DNA from: a virus
Direction: 5' to 3' (one strand)
Virus record (IMG/VR): IMGVR_UViG_3300035698_030612
Coordinates: 1 to 33,476 of that record
DNA: 33,476 nt
Numbering within the stretch: the first letter of the stretch is position 1; the number at the start of each line of letters is the position of its first letter. The translations under genes were made by a program, and so were the position numbers. The notes under the pieces are model-generated. The model was not told where the DNA came from. It saw nothing but the letters and a program-made list of their open reading frames with translations, and searched no databases. Positions 15,099 to 23,798 of the stretch are shown in pieces.

Positions 15099-18000
15099 TA
15101 AGCTTTTTCTATTTCTCTTAACATAAGGGATTTTGTTCCATTAAACTCGCTTACTTGACAAACAGCCCTAAACGGTCTTCCTACTATTATTAACTTTTTA
15201 GCCTGTTCATACTTGTCTGGCCAAATTGTAAGTTCCGTTTCAGTACCAACAGCATCTTCTATTAAGTACTTCATCATCGGCTGACCTTTATATCTTCCTG
15301 TTTTTATTTTAAATTCTCTTAAAAATGACTTGGCTATTGCCTCAACAACCATTTGATGTCTATTTGGAAGAATCCTAAGTCTACCTATTGGTGTGATGTT
15401 ATATCCAGTAAAAAATCCGGGAAACAAATCGTTTAAGGAGCCTGAAATCAACTCTCCGAGAACTTCTTTTTCACATCTTAACTTTTCTTGTTGAGACCAA
15501 TCTTCTCCTGGGAAATCAATCGGAAACTCATCAACTGCCATCCCTGAACTATATCCATCTTTTACTTTCTTTTTAAGATATAGTTTCATTTTATCTCTAA
15601 TTTTTTTAGCCCCATCAAAAGCATCTTTTCTCGTAATATCAAAAGAGTCGAAACAACCTGATTTCGCAAGAACTTCTAACTTCGTTTTATTAACTACTCT
15701 TGCGTTTAACCTATACAGAAAATCTTTAAAAGATCCATATGGTTGATTACTTATAACTTCAGATATAGCTTTTTCTCCCATACCTTTTATGGCAGAAAGT
15801 CCCATAACAATAGTTTCTTCATCTAAAACTTCATATCCAGAACTGCTTCTATTTATATCTGGAGGTATAATTTTTACTCCAATTCTCCTACATTCCGTTT
15901 TAGCCATATTTATCTCATCTTCTCTGTTTAAACCTCCTTTGTTTGTTTTTACTTTTAAATATGCGGCCAAAAACGCGGCTGGATAATGGCATTTTAAAAA
16001 TGCCGTAATATAACTGTTTATTGAATAAAGAACCGCATGGGATTTATTAAATCCGTATCCGCTAAACTTTTCTACCACAGTATCCCAAATCTCTTTAGCA
16101 AGTTCATATTCAACCTTGTGGGTATTCATCGTACCTTCGATAAACTCCGTTTCTAACTGTAAAGCTAACTTAGGGTCTTTACCCTTTAATTTTGTATATT
16201 TTCTAAGTCCATCAGCTTTATTGAGATCCCAACCAGCAACTTCTTTCGCGACATCCATAAGTTGCTCTTCCATAATACATAAGCCATATGTCTGTGACAA
16301 ACATTTTCCTAAACTTGGATGTAAATATTCTGGGCTACTTGACCCAAATCTTCTGTCTATATACATCTGTCGTTCATTTTTAGAAGACGGACGACCCAAA
16401 GCGTTAATTGCGGCTATGTCCAATATGGTTCTTGGCTTAATTTTTTTACACAAAGATACCATCATACTTGATTTCCCTAATTGGAAAACACATTTAGTAT
16501 GACCATCTTGAATCATTTTATAAGTATCGGGATCATCAAGAGGGATATCCGTCATTTGCTTTGGTCCATCATGAATTCCAAGACGCTTAACGTTTTTAAA
16601 TGTCTCATCAATAACATCTAAAGTAGATATTGCTAAAAAGTCCATTTTAACTAAGCCGACTTTTTCACATCGGTTTTTCTCATATTGAACTGCCGTAATA
16701 CCATTTTTATCAACTCTAAGTGGAGCGAACTCAATAATGGGAATGTCAGATACCACCATTCCAGCCGCATGGGTGGAATACTCTTTTGGCATTCCAATAA
16801 TAGCATCTGCATATTCCATAAGTTCCGGGCACCTGTCGGCAAACTTTTTAAGCTCTGGAGAAAGCTGAATAGCTCTTTCAAGAGTCTTTACTTTGTTTTG
16901 CTTATGATCCATATCTGGAATAACTGCCTTAATTGCTTCAGCCACTCTTACATAGTACTCTCCCTCACCAATAAGGTTTGGCATAACATTCCTCATAGTT
17001 TTAACTAGATCTGGAATTACATTTTTTGGAGTATATGTATTAATGTTAGATACTTGGGCACAATGATCTCTACCATATTTGTTTCTAACATATTCTTGAA
17101 CAGCATCTCTGCCAGCAGATGTAAAGTCAGTGTCAATGTCTGGTAAATCTTTTTTATAAGCATTTTGAAATCTTTCAAATAAAAGATTATATTCTAACGG
17201 ATCTACACCATGAATGTCTAAAAGATGAGCAACTAGAGAACCGCCGACCGAGCCGCGCCCGTAACCTACCAGAATATCATGGTTTTTTGCCCACCTGATA
17301 AAATCTGCCGTAACCAACAGATAGGAGGAAAAGTTATTTGCTTCTAATATTTTAAGTTCTTTCTTTACTCTATCCCATCTTTCTTTTTTAAAGTCTTTTG
17401 GCATATGAGAAAACTTTTTCTTAAAACCTTCTACTACTCTATACCTCATATATTTTACATCTGTAGACATGTTTTTAGGAAAACTAATACTTTCTGACCA
17501 TTTTGAAAATGCGTCGAAATCATCTTCACCAGTTGGATCAAAAACCGGCAAATGATTTCCTACAGTTTCCATATATTTAGGCTCTTCACACATTTCTGCA
17601 ATTTCCACAGTATTTTTAATTGCTTCTTCAGCAATAGTTTTCCCATGATGTTTTTCTAAAAATGTATATATTTCATCTCCGCTTTTAACATAAAACTCAT
17701 CTATTCCATATCTATGCCTATCAGGGTCATCCACCGGTTTTTTAGAATTAATTGCCATTAAAACATCGTGGATCTTTTCAGACTCTCTAGTTATGTAATG
17801 TGCATCGCCCGCTACTATTATTGGAATTCCAAGTTTCTGTGAAAGATTAATTAACTTTTTATTTAAAAATATTTGGTCTACTCTATCATTTTTTAATCCA
17901 TGTGGCTGAATTTCTACATAAAATCTGCCATCATATATTTTTGCCAACCGTAATGCAGTTTCATTTAAACTTTCATCATCATCATTAAAAACGTGTTCAG

Positions 18001-18469
18001 CAAGTATCCCACCGCAACATGCTGACATTGCAATTATACCTTCTGAATACTTTTCTAAAGCCGTCCAATCTACTCTTGGAAAAACTCTACCCATTGCAAC
18101 TACTTTATTTTGAAAACCTTCATAATTAATTTTCAATAAATTTTTATATCCCACTTCATTTTGGGCTAAAAGAACAATATGTTTTCTTTTCTCAGTTCTA
18201 GCTCTTTTTGTTTTGCTATTTTCATCAATTGGTAGGTTTTCATACGAACGCACAAAATACATTTCACAGCCGGGAATGAACTTAATACCAGTTCGCTTTG
18301 ACGCTTGAAATGCGTCAAAATGACAAGCAAGTGTTCCGTGATCCGTAACTGCTAAAGATTTTTGTCCTAGTTCATTTGCTCTGTTAAATAGATCGTCTAC
18401 ATACGACAGAGCGTCCAACATCGATCCCAAATTGGTATGCATGTGGAGATTAACAAACTCTCTAGACAT
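15089..18469 (-). CDS. dnaE: DNA polymerase III alpha subunit (DnaE) with PHP domain
   Basis: This 1126-residue C-family replicative polymerase is near the usual bacterial length (E. coli 1160). The N-terminal PHP domain keeps a full set of candidate metal ligands: H9, H11, D19, H44, E69, H97, C151 or C152, D222 and H224. This suggests an active built-in 3'-5' exonuclease, unlike the degenerate E. coli domain. The polymerase core has YGRGSVGGSLVA (403-414), PDIDTDF (443-449) with the two catalytic aspartates, and VKMDFLAIS with the third. GYGFNKSHAVLYS marks the fingers/thumb region. A C-terminal OB-like domain (LTIWPDKYEQ) follows. No epsilon or clamp gene is in the window. GGAAG precedes the ATG. 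Confidence 0.97.
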   Translation of the reverse strand: MSREFVNLHMHTNLGSMLDALSYVDDLFNRANELGQKSLAVTDHGTLACHFDAFQASKRTGIKFIPGCEMYFVRSYENLPIDENSKTKRARTEKRKHIVLLAQNEVGYKNLLKINYEGFQNKVVAMGRVFPRVDWTALEKYSEGIIAMSACCGGILAEHVFNDDDESLNETALRLAKIYDGRFYVEIQPHGLKNDRVDQIFLNKKLINLSQKLGIPIIVAGDAHYITRESEKIHDVLMAINSKKPVDDPDRHRYGIDEFYVKSGDEIYTFLEKHHGKTIAEEAIKNTVEIAEMCEEPKYMETVGNHLPVFDPTGEDDFDAFSKWSESISFPKNMSTDVKYMRYRVVEGFKKKFSHMPKDFKKERWDRVKKELKILEANNFSSYLLVTADFIRWAKNHDILVGYGRGSVGGSLVAHLLDIHGVDPLEYNLLFERFQNAYKKDLPDIDTDFTSAGRDAVQEYVRNKYGRDHCAQVSNINTYTPKNVIPDLVKTMRNVMPNLIGEGEYYVRVAEAIKAVIPDMDHKQNKVKTLERAIQLSPELKKFADRCPELMEYADAIIGMPKEYSTHAAGMVVSDIPIIEFAPLRVDKNGITAVQYEKNRCEKVGLVKMDFLAISTLDVIDETFKNVKRLGIHDGPKQMTDIPLDDPDTYKMIQDGHTKCVFQLGKSSMMVSLCKKIKPRTILDIAAINALGRPSSKNERQMYIDRRFGSSSPEYLHPSLGKCLSQTYGLCIMEEQLMDVAKEVAGWDLNKADGLRKYTKLKGKDPKLALQLETEFIEGTMNTHKVEYELAKEIWDTVVEKFSGYGFNKSHAVLYSINSYITAFLKCHYPAAFLAAYLKVKTNKGGLNREDEINMAKTECRRIGVKIIPPDINRSSSGYEVLDEETIVMGLSAIKGMGEKAISEVISNQPYGSFKDFLYRLNARVVNKTKLEVLAKSGCFDSFDITRKDAFDGAKKIRDKMKLYLKKKVKDGYSSGMAVDEFPIDFPGEDWSQQEKLRCEKEVLGELISGSLNDLFPGFFTGYNITPIGRLRILPNRHQMVVEAIAKSFLREFKIKTGRYKGQPMMKYLIEDAVGTETELTIWPDKYEQAKKLIIVGRPFRAVCQVSEFNGTKSLMLREIEKAYSL

Positions 18470-18472
18470 ATA

Positions 18473-18790
18473 TCACTTCCTTTTTTGTTTTTTCACATAA
18501 TCTATCAGAGCCTCCTCAAAAATAGCCAGCAGATTTGTTTTTTCTGGCTTTTTCAAGGAGAACCTAATTTCTTTAAGTCTTTTTACTCCGGTTATCGCAA
18601 ACTCACCATTTTCTATTCTAAGTAAACTTGTCTTTTCGAAAGAGATAGCGGGAATGCCCAAAGGTTTTAAAAACTCTAATATTTCCACCCCAATACTATT
18701 AGGAATTCTATATACATAAGAATTTTTGGTACAAGCACAGTTTTTTGGATCTATTTTTATAATCCCCGCTTCTTTAATTAGTTTATCCAT
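18473..18790 (-). CDS. Unknown small protein upstream of dnaE
   Basis: This 105-residue protein is not recognised. It contains a Cys pair (NCACTK), a mixed middle, and a basic helical C-terminus ending DYVKKQKRK. It stops 3 nt before the dnaE start codon. The ATG has no visible Shine-Dalgarno sequence, so translation may depend on the gene upstream. Tight linkage to dnaE suggests a polymerase-related role, without direct evidence. Confidence 0.7.
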   Translation of the reverse strand: MDKLIKEAGIIKIDPKNCACTKNSYVYRIPNSIGVEILEFLKPLGIPAISFEKTSLLRIENGEFAITGVKRLKEIRFSLKKPEKTNLLAIFEEALIDYVKKQKRK

Positions 18791-18802
18791 ATTTTAAAAT
18801 TA

Positions 18803-19183
18803 TTAGTCTGATCTCTGCATAGTAAGTTCAACTTCTTGATTTTCACTTGAATGTATGCCCAAAGATCTTACCAAATCTCCATCATCATCATTTTCTCTAC
18901 TTGCTTCAAGAACTACTTTAATTTTATCCTGATTTACAACAAAACTACTAACTACTAATTCGTGTGAACTCGTTGTAATTGCATCATGCGAATTTCTTAA
19001 TGCTGCTCCAACAGTTGATGAATCCGCAGCGGTACAATGAAGTTCTAGAGATTCTAAAACATCAGCAATACCTCCATCTCCAGCTCTAATATCATCTTTA
19101 AGTGCTTCTAAAACTACTTTTACTTTGTCTTGCTTAACTGTAAAAGTAGAAATATTAAATCCTTGAACTACTCTTGTTGCCAT
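18803..19183 (-). CDS. Unknown protein with an internal tandem duplication
   Basis: This 126-residue protein holds two related halves. Residues 14-51 (FTVKQDKVKVVLEALKDD, then LESLELH) match residues 81-111 (FVVNQDKIKVVLEASREN, then VRSLGIH). The shared pattern is FxVxQDKxKVVLEA plus an acidic loop and LxxH. The linker is Ser/Ala/Thr-rich. The family is not recognised. It has AAGGAG before its ATG and lies just downstream of the trigger factor gene. The repeats suggest a two-lobed or self-pairing small domain. Confidence 0.75.
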   Translation of the reverse strand: MATRVVQGFNISTFTVKQDKVKVVLEALKDDIRAGDGGIADVLESLELHCTAADSSTVGAALRNSHDAITTSSHELVVSSFVVNQDKIKVVLEASRENDDDGDLVRSLGIHSSENQEVELTMQRSD

Positions 19184-19193
19184 TATTAACTCC

Positions 19194-20534
19194 TTATCCT
19201 AGTGGGTTATCAGGTATGATATCAAGATCCGCATTTGAATCTGATTCTTCACCTTTAACAGTTATGGCTGCTTGACTTAAGATAAAATCCATAACTTTTT
19301 TATACTTCAAAATACTAAAAACTGAATCCAGCATTCCTTTTTCTTGCAATTCTTTCTTTAAAACTAAAACACTAACCTCTTTGGCTTCAGCTTCGTTTTT
19401 CAAAAGCTCTTCGAACTCTTCTTTTTTAACTGCTAAACTTGGCTCAGCATCATAAACAGCATCTAACATAAACATTCTTTTAACATTTCTTTTTGCCATG
19501 TTTTCAACATGATCTGCTATTGACGGATCAGAATTTTCCATAAGACCAAGTTGATTAACTACATATCTTTTTTCATCCGTAATCCACTTTTCTGGAACAT
19601 CAAAATCATGTATTTTTAAAAGCTTATCAACTATTTGCTCTTCCAACATATTTCGTTCTTTTTTAGTAGCTTCTTGTTGCACATATCGCTTAAGGACATT
19701 TTTCAACTCATCAAATGACGGAGCCTCCATTTTTTCTGCAAGTTCTTCATCTGTTGGATTTTCTGTTCCTAATACTTTTTTGATAGTTATTTGGACAGGA
19801 GCTTTTTTTCCGCCATAATCTTTCTCTTCATACACATACTTGGCAGGAAGTTCAATTTCTTCAACTAAAGAATCCCCAACTTTAAATCCTATAAGGTTTT
19901 CTCCAAAAGGAGGCTCTTGTCCAGATGTAATTAAGAATCTATGGTCTTGTCCAGAAGATAAGAGTTTTTCTTCACATGTCACAGAAAAATCTACCAAAAC
20001 TACCGTATTGTTTTTAACCTTATCTATATCACTTTCATTTTGATATTGTTTCCTCGCATCTTCTATGTGGTCTTCTAACATCTTTTCAACATCTTGACTA
20101 GTTTTCTCTAATTGCATTCCGACATATTCTGTAGGATTTATCTCTGGTCTAACTTCCATTAAAATATCACAAGAGAATGTGCCATCAATATGTATTTTAG
20201 CTAGTTCTATTTTAGGCTCTGTTAAAGCGTGAAGTTTGTTTTCAAAACAAGCGTGTAAATAACCCTCTTGAGAGAGAGCCGTTAAAACTTCTGTTTCAAT
20301 TTCGTCTTTACAAACCCTCTCAACTAGTTGAATTGGTGCCTTTCCCCTTCTAAAACCTTTCATTTGCCTTCTTTTATTGACTTTTGTAGCCACTTTGTCT
20401 ACGGCCATCTTAACAGCTTCTACATCATATGTTATATGAACTTTTCTTTCTAATCCACCCACACTTTCTACAATTACTGTGTGATGCCAATCTTCTTTCT
20501 CTTCAACAACACTCATTTTTTCTTCAATGTCCAT
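19194..20534 (-). CDS. tig: Trigger factor (ribosome-associated chaperone and peptidyl-prolyl isomerase)
   Basis: Trigger factor binds at the ribosomal exit tunnel and shields nascent chains. The N-terminal domain carries the ribosome-docking signature GFRRGKAP at about residues 60-67, followed by the family's conserved helical region (IQLVERVCKDEIETEVL). A middle FKBP-like domain (VLVDFSV, FGENLIGFKVGDS) and a long helical C-terminal chaperone domain follow. At 446 residues it matches the bacterial length (about 430), with a polar acidic tail ending DNPLG. I prefer the second of two adjacent ATGs (20534) because AAGGAG then has 5-nt spacing. The start overlaps the end of the zinc-finger gene. 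The call is firm; a complete trigger factor is unusual in a phage. Confidence 0.95.
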   Translation of the reverse strand: MDIEEKMSVVEEKEDWHHTVIVESVGGLERKVHITYDVEAVKMAVDKVATKVNKRRQMKGFRRGKAPIQLVERVCKDEIETEVLTALSQEGYLHACFENKLHALTEPKIELAKIHIDGTFSCDILMEVRPEINPTEYVGMQLEKTSQDVEKMLEDHIEDARKQYQNESDIDKVKNNTVVLVDFSVTCEEKLLSSGQDHRFLITSGQEPPFGENLIGFKVGDSLVEEIELPAKYVYEEKDYGGKKAPVQITIKKVLGTENPTDEELAEKMEAPSFDELKNVLKRYVQQEATKKERNMLEEQIVDKLLKIHDFDVPEKWITDEKRYVVNQLGLMENSDPSIADHVENMAKRNVKRMFMLDAVYDAEPSLAVKKEEFEELLKNEAEAKEVSVLVLKKELQEKGMLDSVFSILKYKKVMDFILSQAAITVKGEESDSNADLDIIPDNPLG

Positions 20535-22461
20535 CATTTCTCCTTATTTTATCTATTTTAGTCTTCGCTACCACCACTTTGTTTTTCCAAAATTCCCAAA
20601 ATGACGAATCAACGTTTCCAGTTTCTTCTTCATCTAATATTTTTTTAATAACGTTTTTCAACACCTTTGTTCTAAGTCTTAACATTCTCTGGATAGGTGC
20701 ATGAGTAGGATGTCCAGACATTATTAAGGCGTCTATTTTAACTACATCTCCAACTTCTAACGAAGAGTTAGAGCCCAACTTTATAGACTGCCAACTAAAA
20801 AAATCGACATCTTTTAAATGATTTTTATATTTATCAGAAACACTATTTGTAATTTTATAGATACCGTAAATTTTAGCCATTCGTGGAGAATAAGAGTCTG
20901 ATAAAGATCGAACATTTATATTACTTACAATCTTTCTTTTCGAATTAACTTCAGACATAAAAGATATTACAGGGCCGCCAGAAAATTTAGGTCCACGACA
21001 AAACCACTTTATATCTTTAAGATCAGCTATTTTAGGATCTAGTTTTTTAAACTTTTTAATATTTTTCTCTATAACACTGATCCATTCTTGGAAAAATGTA
21101 AAATGTATTGAAACTTCAGTCCCCCCTTTTTTATTAGACTGATTAAAGAAATATATTGAAGCATCTTTCCAATATTTTGAAATCCACACTATTGAGGCTT
21201 CGTAAAAACACCAAGACATTAAACCAGAAACGGATCTAATATTGAGTTTTGACATATTTATTATAATTTCATTTATAATAAATTCTGCATATTGTTTGTG
21301 CTGAATATCACTGTTGTCGCTATATGTTGCCGCAATGTTATTTTTAGATTTACTATTTATAGTATCTTCAGTGTTATCAACATCTAGTGAATTAAGTTCT
21401 TCTTTTACCCAAATAGATATCGCGGGCAATCCCGTCAAAAATCCTGACATCTTTTTAAATCCGGACCTAGATTTCAACGCGCTTCTAGGAGTGAACTTAG
21501 TATCACAAAACGGACACGTCAAGTCAAAATCCATCAATTCTTTAGGAGGATGTTTAAATGATTTTGTATTTTTTGTTATTGAGAAGTTTTTCAACACGCC
21601 ACTTAAATTAACTTCTTTAGAATTTGTTGTTTTTTCATCCACACAAGTTAGTGGAACAAAGTTGCCGCTACAATTATCTGAGGGACACACACAAGTTACG
21701 CCACTAAAACGATCTGAAAAATATGATACCTTTTTAAGCGTTTTTAAACAAATATTTTTTTCTTTAACATTTGCCTCAAGGTTTCTTTTAATATCGGAAC
21801 ACCTTGGACAAGAAAACTGTTTAAAAGAATGCCTTATTACTGGAGTTTTAAATTTATTTTTTGAAGAAAGACACATTGGACAGGCTAAAGTAGAAGTTAG
21901 TTTAAATCCCATATCTGTTGCTATTTCACGAATAGTTTCATTTTTAATAGATTTTATTATATAACCGCTAGGTTCAGATAAGTAAATTTTAGAAAGCCAT
22001 TTCCTCTTTAAATATGTTTTTAAAGAGTGGTCTACTTTTTCTATTATTTTGGCTATTCTGGCTTTTCCACAAGAAAGATCTTCTAATTGTTTTCCAGAAA
22101 CAGTTACTTCATTTTTTTCGTCATCAGAAAATAGTGGAAACTGTGCAGATCTCTGTATAAACCGTCTCCACTTCACACTGTCAAACCACATTTTACCAAA
22201 CAGTATAATAGCATTTGGTAAAATCCACTTGTTATAAACTTCTACGTTGTTTAAACATGCTGGCCAATTTTCTGGATTTCCAACAACAGCATTAAATTCT
22301 TTTTTAGAGTCTATGTTTGAAAATATACCTAAAGCATATTCTCTATTTGGACTTGGCCAAATGCCATCGGATTGATATCGTCTTTCCTCTTCAAACAGAA
22401 TTTCTTCAGGTCCTATTTCTGTAGCATGTTTGGAAAGCCATTCCCTTGCTTCATCTGTCAT
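20524..22461 (-). CDS. Large multi-zinc-finger protein coupled to the sigma factor, function unknown
   Basis: I place the start of this 645-residue protein at ATG 22461, which overlaps the sigma factor stop in an ATGA junction and has AAGGAAAG ahead; the longer frame would overlap by 55 nt. A helical N-terminal part is followed by several cysteine pairs: CPMC (194-197), CPRC (218-221), CVC with C264 and C273, and CPFC (316-319). These probably form two or three zinc ribbons. The C-terminal half has Trp-rich stretches and no recognised catalytic motif. Pairing with the sigma gene suggests a transcription partner, for example a late co-activator or polymerase-binding protein, but this is inference. 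Confidence 0.75.
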   Translation of the reverse strand: MTDEAREWLSKHATEIGPEEILFEEERRYQSDGIWPSPNREYALGIFSNIDSKKEFNAVVGNPENWPACLNNVEVYNKWILPNAIILFGKMWFDSVKWRRFIQRSAQFPLFSDDEKNEVTVSGKQLEDLSCGKARIAKIIEKVDHSLKTYLKRKWLSKIYLSEPSGYIIKSIKNETIREIATDMGFKLTSTLACPMCLSSKNKFKTPVIRHSFKQFSCPRCSDIKRNLEANVKEKNICLKTLKKVSYFSDRFSGVTCVCPSDNCSGNFVPLTCVDEKTTNSKEVNLSGVLKNFSITKNTKSFKHPPKELMDFDLTCPFCDTKFTPRSALKSRSGFKKMSGFLTGLPAISIWVKEELNSLDVDNTEDTINSKSKNNIAATYSDNSDIQHKQYAEFIINEIIINMSKLNIRSVSGLMSWCFYEASIVWISKYWKDASIYFFNQSNKKGGTEVSIHFTFFQEWISVIEKNIKKFKKLDPKIADLKDIKWFCRGPKFSGGPVISFMSEVNSKRKIVSNINVRSLSDSYSPRMAKIYGIYKITNSVSDKYKNHLKDVDFFSWQSIKLGSNSSLEVGDVVKIDALIMSGHPTHAPIQRMLRLRTKVLKNVIKKILDEEETGNVDSSFWEFWKNKVVVAKTKIDKIRRNDGH

Positions 22462-23015
22462 ACTTTCCTTGCTTCTTTTAATTTTCTCCTTAAAGCTCTG
22501 GTAATTCCCCAAGGAGAAAAGTTTTCATCACTGGCGACTTCAGATATCTGGTCTCCAACTACAAATATTCTAAACATTATGTTCTTCCATCTATTATCCC
22601 AAGTCTTTATTCTTTGAGATAACTCAATTTCAATATCAGGGTCTCTTCTGATAGCTGCAAAATTACTCTCATCCGACATACATACAAAATCTAACTTGTT
22701 TCTTATATTTTTTCTAAACAGATCTATAGATTTGTTTTTGCCAATTTTATATAAAAATGTTGAAAGGGATGCACCTTTTTTAGGATCATATTTAACAATA
22801 GACTCTAACATTTCTAAACATATTTCCTGTTTAGCATCATCTATGTTGAAAAACATTCCTCTTTCCAAACTATTAAGTGCCATTGATGTTATAATGGGGT
22901 TCATAATTTGGAAAACTTCATGAAACCCTGTTCCGTCAGACGTATCTATGTAGACATTCTTATTAAGAACGGAAACGTTTCCATGGAAACGCTTATTTAT
23001 ATTCAAGGTTTTCAT
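22458..23015 (-). CDS. Phage RNA polymerase sigma factor (sigma-70 family, gp55-like)
   Basis: This 185-residue protein has a clear sigma-70 region 2, which binds core polymerase and opens the -10 element. At residues 57-102 it reads FNIDDAKQEICLEMLESI, then YDPKKGASLSTFLYKIG, then IDLFRK. A second conserved helical part at about 140-185 (FRIFVVGDQISEVASDEN and ITRALRRKLKEARK) looks like a reduced region 4. The small size resembles T4 gp55, the late sigma. It would redirect host polymerase to phage promoters, possibly the TATAAATA sites at 4003 and 6001. The start has a weak GGT site and follows the nuclease stop closely. The next gene overlaps it by ATGA. Confidence 0.88.
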   Translation of the reverse strand: MKTLNINKRFHGNVSVLNKNVYIDTSDGTGFHEVFQIMNPIITSMALNSLERGMFFNIDDAKQEICLEMLESIVKYDPKKGASLSTFLYKIGKNKSIDLFRKNIRNKLDFVCMSDESNFAAIRRDPDIEIELSQRIKTWDNRWKNIMFRIFVVGDQISEVASDENFSPWGITRALRRKLKEARKV

Positions 23016-23018
23016 TTT

Positions 23019-23777
23019 TTACCAGGTATTTAGACAGGGATGTTTGAAATCACACCAATCACATAATATAGAAGGTTTAGAAATCCACCTTTCTTCTTCT
23101 GTGATGTTTTCAGCATATTTTATAAGATCCTTTTTAATTTTTAATATATCTTCCTTATTAAAATCGTATGATATTAACATACCGCCGAATCTCATCATAA
23201 TATAAGATCCTCTAAATCTATCCAGATCTGGATATTTTTCTAGCAAATATATGCCGTATGTGTTGAGTTGAAAGGGCTCCATATATTTAGGATTTTTATT
23301 TGTTTTATAGTCTTTGATATGGAGAGTACCATCTTGGTCTCTATCTAACCTGTCTACAAAACCTTGTACAGAAAATCTCTCATCTAATGCTATATTAAAT
23401 TTATCTTCTAATGCTATAATTTCAGATCCAATACCATCTGTTTCCATTCTTTTGAGATATTCTGTAAGTAGATCTCTTGCCTCTAATAGAATCCCATGAT
23501 TTAATGGCTTTTCTTTTTCCATAGCCTCACGCTGTCTGGCAAAAGAGGTCTTCATTACTTTTTTTAAATTAAATATAGATTTTTTATCATCAGTTTTAAA
23601 CTCTTCATGAAAAAATTCTAAAGCTCCATGAACTAAGGTTCCAAGGTCAAAATGAAGCCACTCTTTCCTAGGCAACCTTTCAATGTAGGTATAATAATAT
23701 TTTCTTGGACACTGTTGGTAAGTTTTTACTCTTGATGCCGATAAAGTGAGTATTACGTTTTCTTTGTCTTGTTCCAT
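23019..23777 (-). CDS. PD-(D/E)XK nuclease with candidate Fe-S cluster (Cas4/RecB/AddB type)
   Basis: This 252-residue protein is of the RecB/Cas4 nuclease family, which trims DNA ends. Family motifs are the N-terminal SASRVKTYQQCPRKYYY, the active-site histidine in GTLVHGAL (H50), GFVDRLDRD with D142, IKDYKTNK with D156 and K158, and QLNTYGIYLL with Q170 and Y174. Four cysteines, C23 and then C239, C242 and C248 near the C-terminus, match the iron-sulphur staple of AddB and Cas4. It probably processes DNA ends for recombination or replication. AGGAAAA precedes the ATG. There are no cas genes or CRISPR repeats nearby, so a spacer-acquisition role is not supported here. Confidence 0.9.
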   Translation of the reverse strand: MEQDKENVILTLSASRVKTYQQCPRKYYYTYIERLPRKEWLHFDLGTLVHGALEFFHEEFKTDDKKSIFNLKKVMKTSFARQREAMEKEKPLNHGILLEARDLLTEYLKRMETDGIGSEIIALEDKFNIALDERFSVQGFVDRLDRDQDGTLHIKDYKTNKNPKYMEPFQLNTYGIYLLEKYPDLDRFRGSYIMMRFGGMLISYDFNKEDILKIKKDLIKYAENITEEERWISKPSILCDWCDFKHPCLNTW

Positions 23778-23798
23778 ATTTTCCTATTTACTTAACTG

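Noticed and set aside
21314-21964. 216-residue plus-strand open frame
   Set aside because: It lies wholly antisense to the multi-zinc-finger gene, has no ribosome site and is biased towards Ser/Phe/Leu, as expected for the reverse of a Lys/Glu-rich gene.
23019-23777. CRISPR adaptation role for the Cas4-like nuclease
   Set aside because: No cas1, cas2 or repeat array is present in the window.
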